Positions 6,057 through 7,941 of a stretch of 7,941 nt of DNA are shown here, piece after piece. Within the stretch, counting starts at the first letter, position 1. Each line of letters starts with the position of its first letter. The stretch spans positions 1 to 7,941 of the forward strand of contig JALSHN010000396.1 of assembly GCA_026982215.1 (NCBI GenBank). The letters run 5' to 3'. A program made the translations under genes and the position numbers. The DNA is from Gammaproteobacteria bacterium (GTDB lineage Bacteria; Pseudomonadota; Gammaproteobacteria; S012-40). The notes beneath the pieces are model-generated. The model did not search any database, was not told the DNA's origin, and saw only the letters and a list, made by a program, of their open reading frames with translations.

Positions 6057-6087
6057 AGTATAGGCCCCCAGGGGGGGATGGGGACAA
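6057..6087 (-). promoter_or_regulatory. Predicted promoter of the PAS-GAF gene, sigma-S-like -10
   Basis: On the minus strand, CTATACTT contains the -10 hexamer TATACT (6057-6062), which fits the CTATACT extended -10 favoured by E. coli sigma S. TTGTCC (6082-6087) matches TTGACA at four of six positions but is 19 bases away, longer than the usual 17. The spacer holds a C7 run (plus-strand G7 at 6071-6077) and a CCCCC-A-GGGGG inverted repeat. The leader to ATG 5925 would be about 125 nt. Confidence 0.4.
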
Positions 6088-6119
6088 TCACCTGTTCGAG
6101 GGATGGTTTCGCCGGGTCA

Positions 6120-7349
6120 CTACCCCAGCAGGCGCTCGGCGATGCGGAAACCGGCCAGGTAGGTGCCGGCGGCCGAACCCAGGGTGGAGAACAGGAACAC
6201 CAGCAGGGTGCGGGCGACGCGGTTGCGCCACCAGCCTTTGAGGTGGGCGGTGTCTTGGCGCAGGCGTTGGAAGTCTCCCACGCTGGGGCGGCGGATCAGC
6301 CCTTCCACCAGGGCGGTGACCATGCCGGCGCCCACCATGGGGTTCAGTGAGGTGAGGGGGGCGGCGAGGAAGGCGGCGATCACGGTGAGGGGATGGCCGC
6401 GGGCGATGAGCACGCCGAGGGCGGCCAGGCCGCCGTTGATGAACACCCAGTCGCCCACCATGGCCCAGCCGAGCTCGGGGCTGCGAGAAAAACCGATGGC
6501 GAAGCCGGCGAGCACCAGGGCGACGATGAGCCATGGCAGGCGTCTGGGCCAGGGGCTGGGTGGCGGCAGGCGTTCCAGTTCGGCGATCTCGGCGCCTGGG
6601 TCGGCCGGGCAGCCCTGCTCCAGACGCTCGCTCATGCCCTTGAGGTGACCGGCCCCGATCACTACCAGGACCTTGCGGTGACCGGCGCCGGCCAGTTCCT
6701 GGCACAGCCGGGCGACCATGTAACGGTCGCGTTCTTCGATCAAGGGGCGGAACAGGTCGCGGTCTTCCTCGGCGAATTGGGCGAAAGTGTTTTCGAGGAT
6801 GTCGCCTTCCTTGAGGCGTTCGATCTCTGCGCCGTCGATCTTCTCCCGGCTGACCACCGAGCCCATCAGGCCACCGATCAGGTTCATGCGCCGCCACCAG
6901 GGGGCCTGACGGTAGACCCGGCGCAGGGTGGTGCCGATGTCGCGGTCGATGAGCAGCACCGGCAGTCCTCGGCGGCGGGCCTCTTGGGCGGCGGTCTTCA
7001 TCTCTGCCCCGGGTTCCACCTCCAGTTCCTCGGCCAAGCGTTGCTGGTAGGCCCCGAGGGCGAGGTTGGCCAGTACCACCGAGGCCCGGCCCTGGCGGAT
7101 CACCTGGACCAGGTCGAGCCGTTCCAGGGCGTTGGGGTCCAAGAGGGCCTGGTAGCGGCTGGGGCAGAGTTCCACCGCCACGGCGTCGAAGGTCTCCTCG
7201 TTCAGCAGGCGGGCGACGGCTTCGGCACTGGCCCGGGAGACGTGGGCGGTGCCCAGCAGCACCACTTCGGTCTCACCCACATGGAGCCGACGGAGGGGCT
7301 GCTCCGTTGGAGTGTGGTCGCGGGGATCGGCGGCGGGGGCCTGGCTCAT
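6120..7349 (-). CDS. TraB/Tiki-family membrane protein (putative metalloprotease-fold, pheromone-shutdown type)
   Basis: This is a 409-residue protein of the TraB family (TIGR00261-like). It carries the two GX2H motifs of the TraB/Tiki/GumN superfamily: GTAHVS (33-38) and GAGHLKGM (232-239). The conserved acidic/basic motif VAVELCPSRY (57-66, with Glu60 and Arg65) is also present. The soluble domain spans about 22-255. Four likely membrane helices follow, at about 271-288, 295-317, 320-345 and 379-402, with the conserved loop PLTSLNPMVGAG (331-342). Relatives include enterococcal PrgY/TraB, which lowers secreted pheromone activity, and animal Tiki metalloproteases. The bacterial substrate is unknown. 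Start at ATG 7349 is chosen over 7364 because GGGAG lies five bases upstream. It is divergent from the ppnP-like gene and is followed, after 194 bases, by the PAS-GAF gene on the same strand. Confidence 0.88.
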   Translation of the reverse strand: MSQAPAADPRDHTPTEQPLRRLHVGETEVVLLGTAHVSRASAEAVARLLNEETFDAVAVELCPSRYQALLDPNALERLDLVQVIRQGRASVVLANLALGAYQQRLAEELEVEPGAEMKTAAQEARRRGLPVLLIDRDIGTTLRRVYRQAPWWRRMNLIGGLMGSVVSREKIDGAEIERLKEGDILENTFAQFAEEDRDLFRPLIEERDRYMVARLCQELAGAGHRKVLVVIGAGHLKGMSERLEQGCPADPGAEIAELERLPPPSPWPRRLPWLIVALVLAGFAIGFSRSPELGWAMVGDWVFINGGLAALGVLIARGHPLTVIAAFLAAPLTSLNPMVGAGMVTALVEGLIRRPSVGDFQRLRQDTAHLKGWWRNRVARTLLVFLFSTLGSAAGTYLAGFRIAERLLG

Positions 7350-7354
7350 GGGCG

Positions 7355-7369
7355 CTCCCGCCATGGGAG
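7355..7369 (-). promoter_or_regulatory. Short hairpin able to mask the traB-like ribosome-binding site
   Basis: CTCCC and GGGAG (7355-7359 and 7365-7369, 5-base loop) are complementary. On the minus strand the downstream arm is exactly the GGGAG Shine-Dalgarno sequence of the TraB-family gene. A hairpin in its mRNA would pair the ribosome site. The stem is only 5 bp, so this may be chance. Confidence 0.25.
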
Positions 7370-7372
7370 GGC

Positions 7373-7378
7373 TATGCT
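7373..7378 (+). promoter_or_regulatory. Weak -10-like box upstream of the ppnP-like gene
   Basis: TATGCT matches TATAAT at four of six positions and sits 36 bases before GTG 7409, a workable distance with GGAGG at 7397-7401. There is no clear -35. The 59-base gap between divergent genes must contain promoters for both, and this is the best candidate I see for the plus strand. Confidence 0.2.
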
Positions 7379-7408
7379 GAGGAGAAGTCGATTGTCGGAG
7401 GTCATTTC

Positions 7409-7726
7409 GTGGTCTGGCGTGATGTGACGGTGGAACGGCGAGCCCGACTGGAGCATGGGGGGCGGCTCTCGCGGCGCACCCTGATCACCGCCGATGGGGA
7501 GATGGTCCAGTTGGGCCTGATGCTCCCGGGATTGTACCGGCATACCCCGCCGGTGGGCGAGCGCTGGCAGATCGTCCAGGGGCGGCTTCGGCTGCGCCGG
7601 GTCGACGAGGGCGATTGGCGGGAGCTGGATTCGGGGGCGGTGTTCACCTTCGATGCGGAGACGGTCTACGAGCTGGAGGTGAGTGAGCCGGTGGAGTTCG
7701 TCGCCTCGCCGCTCTCCAGCGGATAG
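7409..7726 (+). CDS. ppnP: Pyrimidine/purine nucleoside phosphorylase-like cupin (PpnP/YaiE, DUF1255)
   Basis: The 105-residue product is a one-domain cupin resembling PpnP (YaiE, 94 residues in E. coli). It has the GLMLPGLY strand (36-43), GERWQIVQGRL (50-60, where the family has an Glu-Glu-Met then a 'SGAL' motif), DWRELDSGAVFTF (69-81) and YELEVSEPVEF (87-97). PpnP splits nucleosides with phosphate into base and ribose-1-phosphate. I chose GTG 7409 because GGAGG (7397-7401) lies seven bases upstream; an open frame continues to 7307 but crosses the start of the divergent TraB-family gene. It is a divergent copy: the conserved C-terminal YLCRYL-type ending is FVASPLSSG here, and the 'VPAxSxF' segment is FDAETVY. 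A non-enzymatic cupin is possible. Its last 61 bases overlap the rhodanese gene on the other strand. Confidence 0.75.
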   Translation: MVWRDVTVERRARLEHGGRLSRRTLITADGEMVQLGLMLPGLYRHTPPVGERWQIVQGRLRLRRVDEGDWRELDSGAVFTFDAETVYELEVSEPVEFVASPLSSG

Positions 7727-7941
7727 TCTTCGCCCTCCCAGCATTCGATGCCGCCGGCGAGACTCCAGACCGCTTGGAAGCCCATCTCGTTCAGGGTGGC
7801 GGCGGCCATGGCGCTGCGGCCACCGGTCTGGCAGTAGAGCACCACCCGCCGCTGGCGGGCCTGGCACAGTTCGGGGTGACGGTGTTTGTAGCCGGGGTCG
7901 GCGGCCCCTTCCAGGGTGCCACGGGGGATGTTACGTGCCTC
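7666..7941 (-). CDS. Rhodanese-domain sulfurtransferase, C-terminal fragment
   Basis: The right edge cuts this gene; the frame is open from base 7941 and stops at TAG 7666-7668, giving the last 91 residues. They read as a rhodanese domain: EARNIPRGTLE (fragment 1-11, normally just after the aspartate-rich first half), VVLYCQTGGRSA with the active-site cysteine at fragment residue 37 (codon 7831-7833), then AAATLNEMGF and VWSLAGGIECW. Rhodaneses carry a persulfide on this cysteine and hand sulfur to acceptors such as thiols or cyanide. The normal domain ends near 'YPLE'; the further SGEATNSTGSLTSSS tail is unusual, Ser/Thr-rich, and encoded wholly within the antisense of the ppnP-like gene. 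The N-terminus and any second domain lie outside the window. Confidence 0.85.
   Translation of the reverse strand, partial: EARNIPRGTLEGAADPGYKHRHPELCQARQRRVVLYCQTGGRSAMAAATLNEMGFQAVWSLAGGIECWEGEDYPLESGEATNSTGSLTSSS

Noticed and set aside
4362..6241. Several plus-strand frames opposite the PAS-GAF gene and the intergenic region.
   Set aside because: Compositionally biased Gly/Arg/Ala/Pro-rich shadows of the real minus-strand gene.
7307..7408. Upstream extension of the ppnP-like frame to 7307.
   Set aside because: It would overlap the start of the TraB-family gene on the other strand, has no family similarity, and GTG 7409 has an excellent GGAGG site.

Overview
The window is gene-dense, GC-rich DNA with no RNA genes, mobile elements, CRISPR arrays or long non-coding stretches; the largest gap between genes is 194 bases. 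It most resembles a Gram-negative gammaproteobacterium. Pointers are a TIGR03546/TIGR03545 gene pair (known only from bacteria with outer membranes), a signal-peptide-bearing barrel-like protein, a PpnP (YaiE)-type nucleoside phosphorylase and high GC with GTG starts. I cannot name a genus with confidence.

Layout. (1) Bases 1-2758, plus strand, is an envelope block. It holds the C-terminal end of an LTA-synthase-like alkaline-phosphatase-superfamily transferase. Two uncharacterised membrane genes follow: a small four-helix protein (TIGR03546) and a 619-residue AsmA-like protein (TIGR03545), coupled by an ATGA overlap. (2) bluB (5,6-dimethylbenzimidazole synthase, lower ligand of vitamin B12) lies convergent at 2768-3448. 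(3) Divergent from bluB, after a 152-base region with a TATAAT box and three small hairpins, is an exported 184-residue probable outer-membrane barrel (3601-4155). (4) Convergent to it is a 587-residue soluble PAS-GAF-GAF-PAS protein with no output domain (4162-5925, minus). (5) Upstream of that, same strand, is a TraB/Tiki-family membrane protein (6120-7349). (6) Divergent from traB is a ppnP-like gene (7409-7726). Its 3' end overlaps, tail to tail, the last 61 bases of a rhodanese gene that enters from the right edge (7666-7941, minus).

There is no single pathway. Strands alternate, and the three convergent junctions are extremely tight (9 bases, 6 bases and a 61-base overlap) with no recognisable intrinsic terminators. 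The best candidate for undescribed biology is the TIGR03546/TIGR03545 pair beside the LTA-synthase-like gene, which could act in lipid or glycan handling between the two membranes. The second is the sensor-only PAS-GAF-GAF-PAS protein, whose promoter region carries a sigma-S-like -10 box and two G7 homopolymer tracts.

All family names come from reading the translated sequences by eye; no searches were run.
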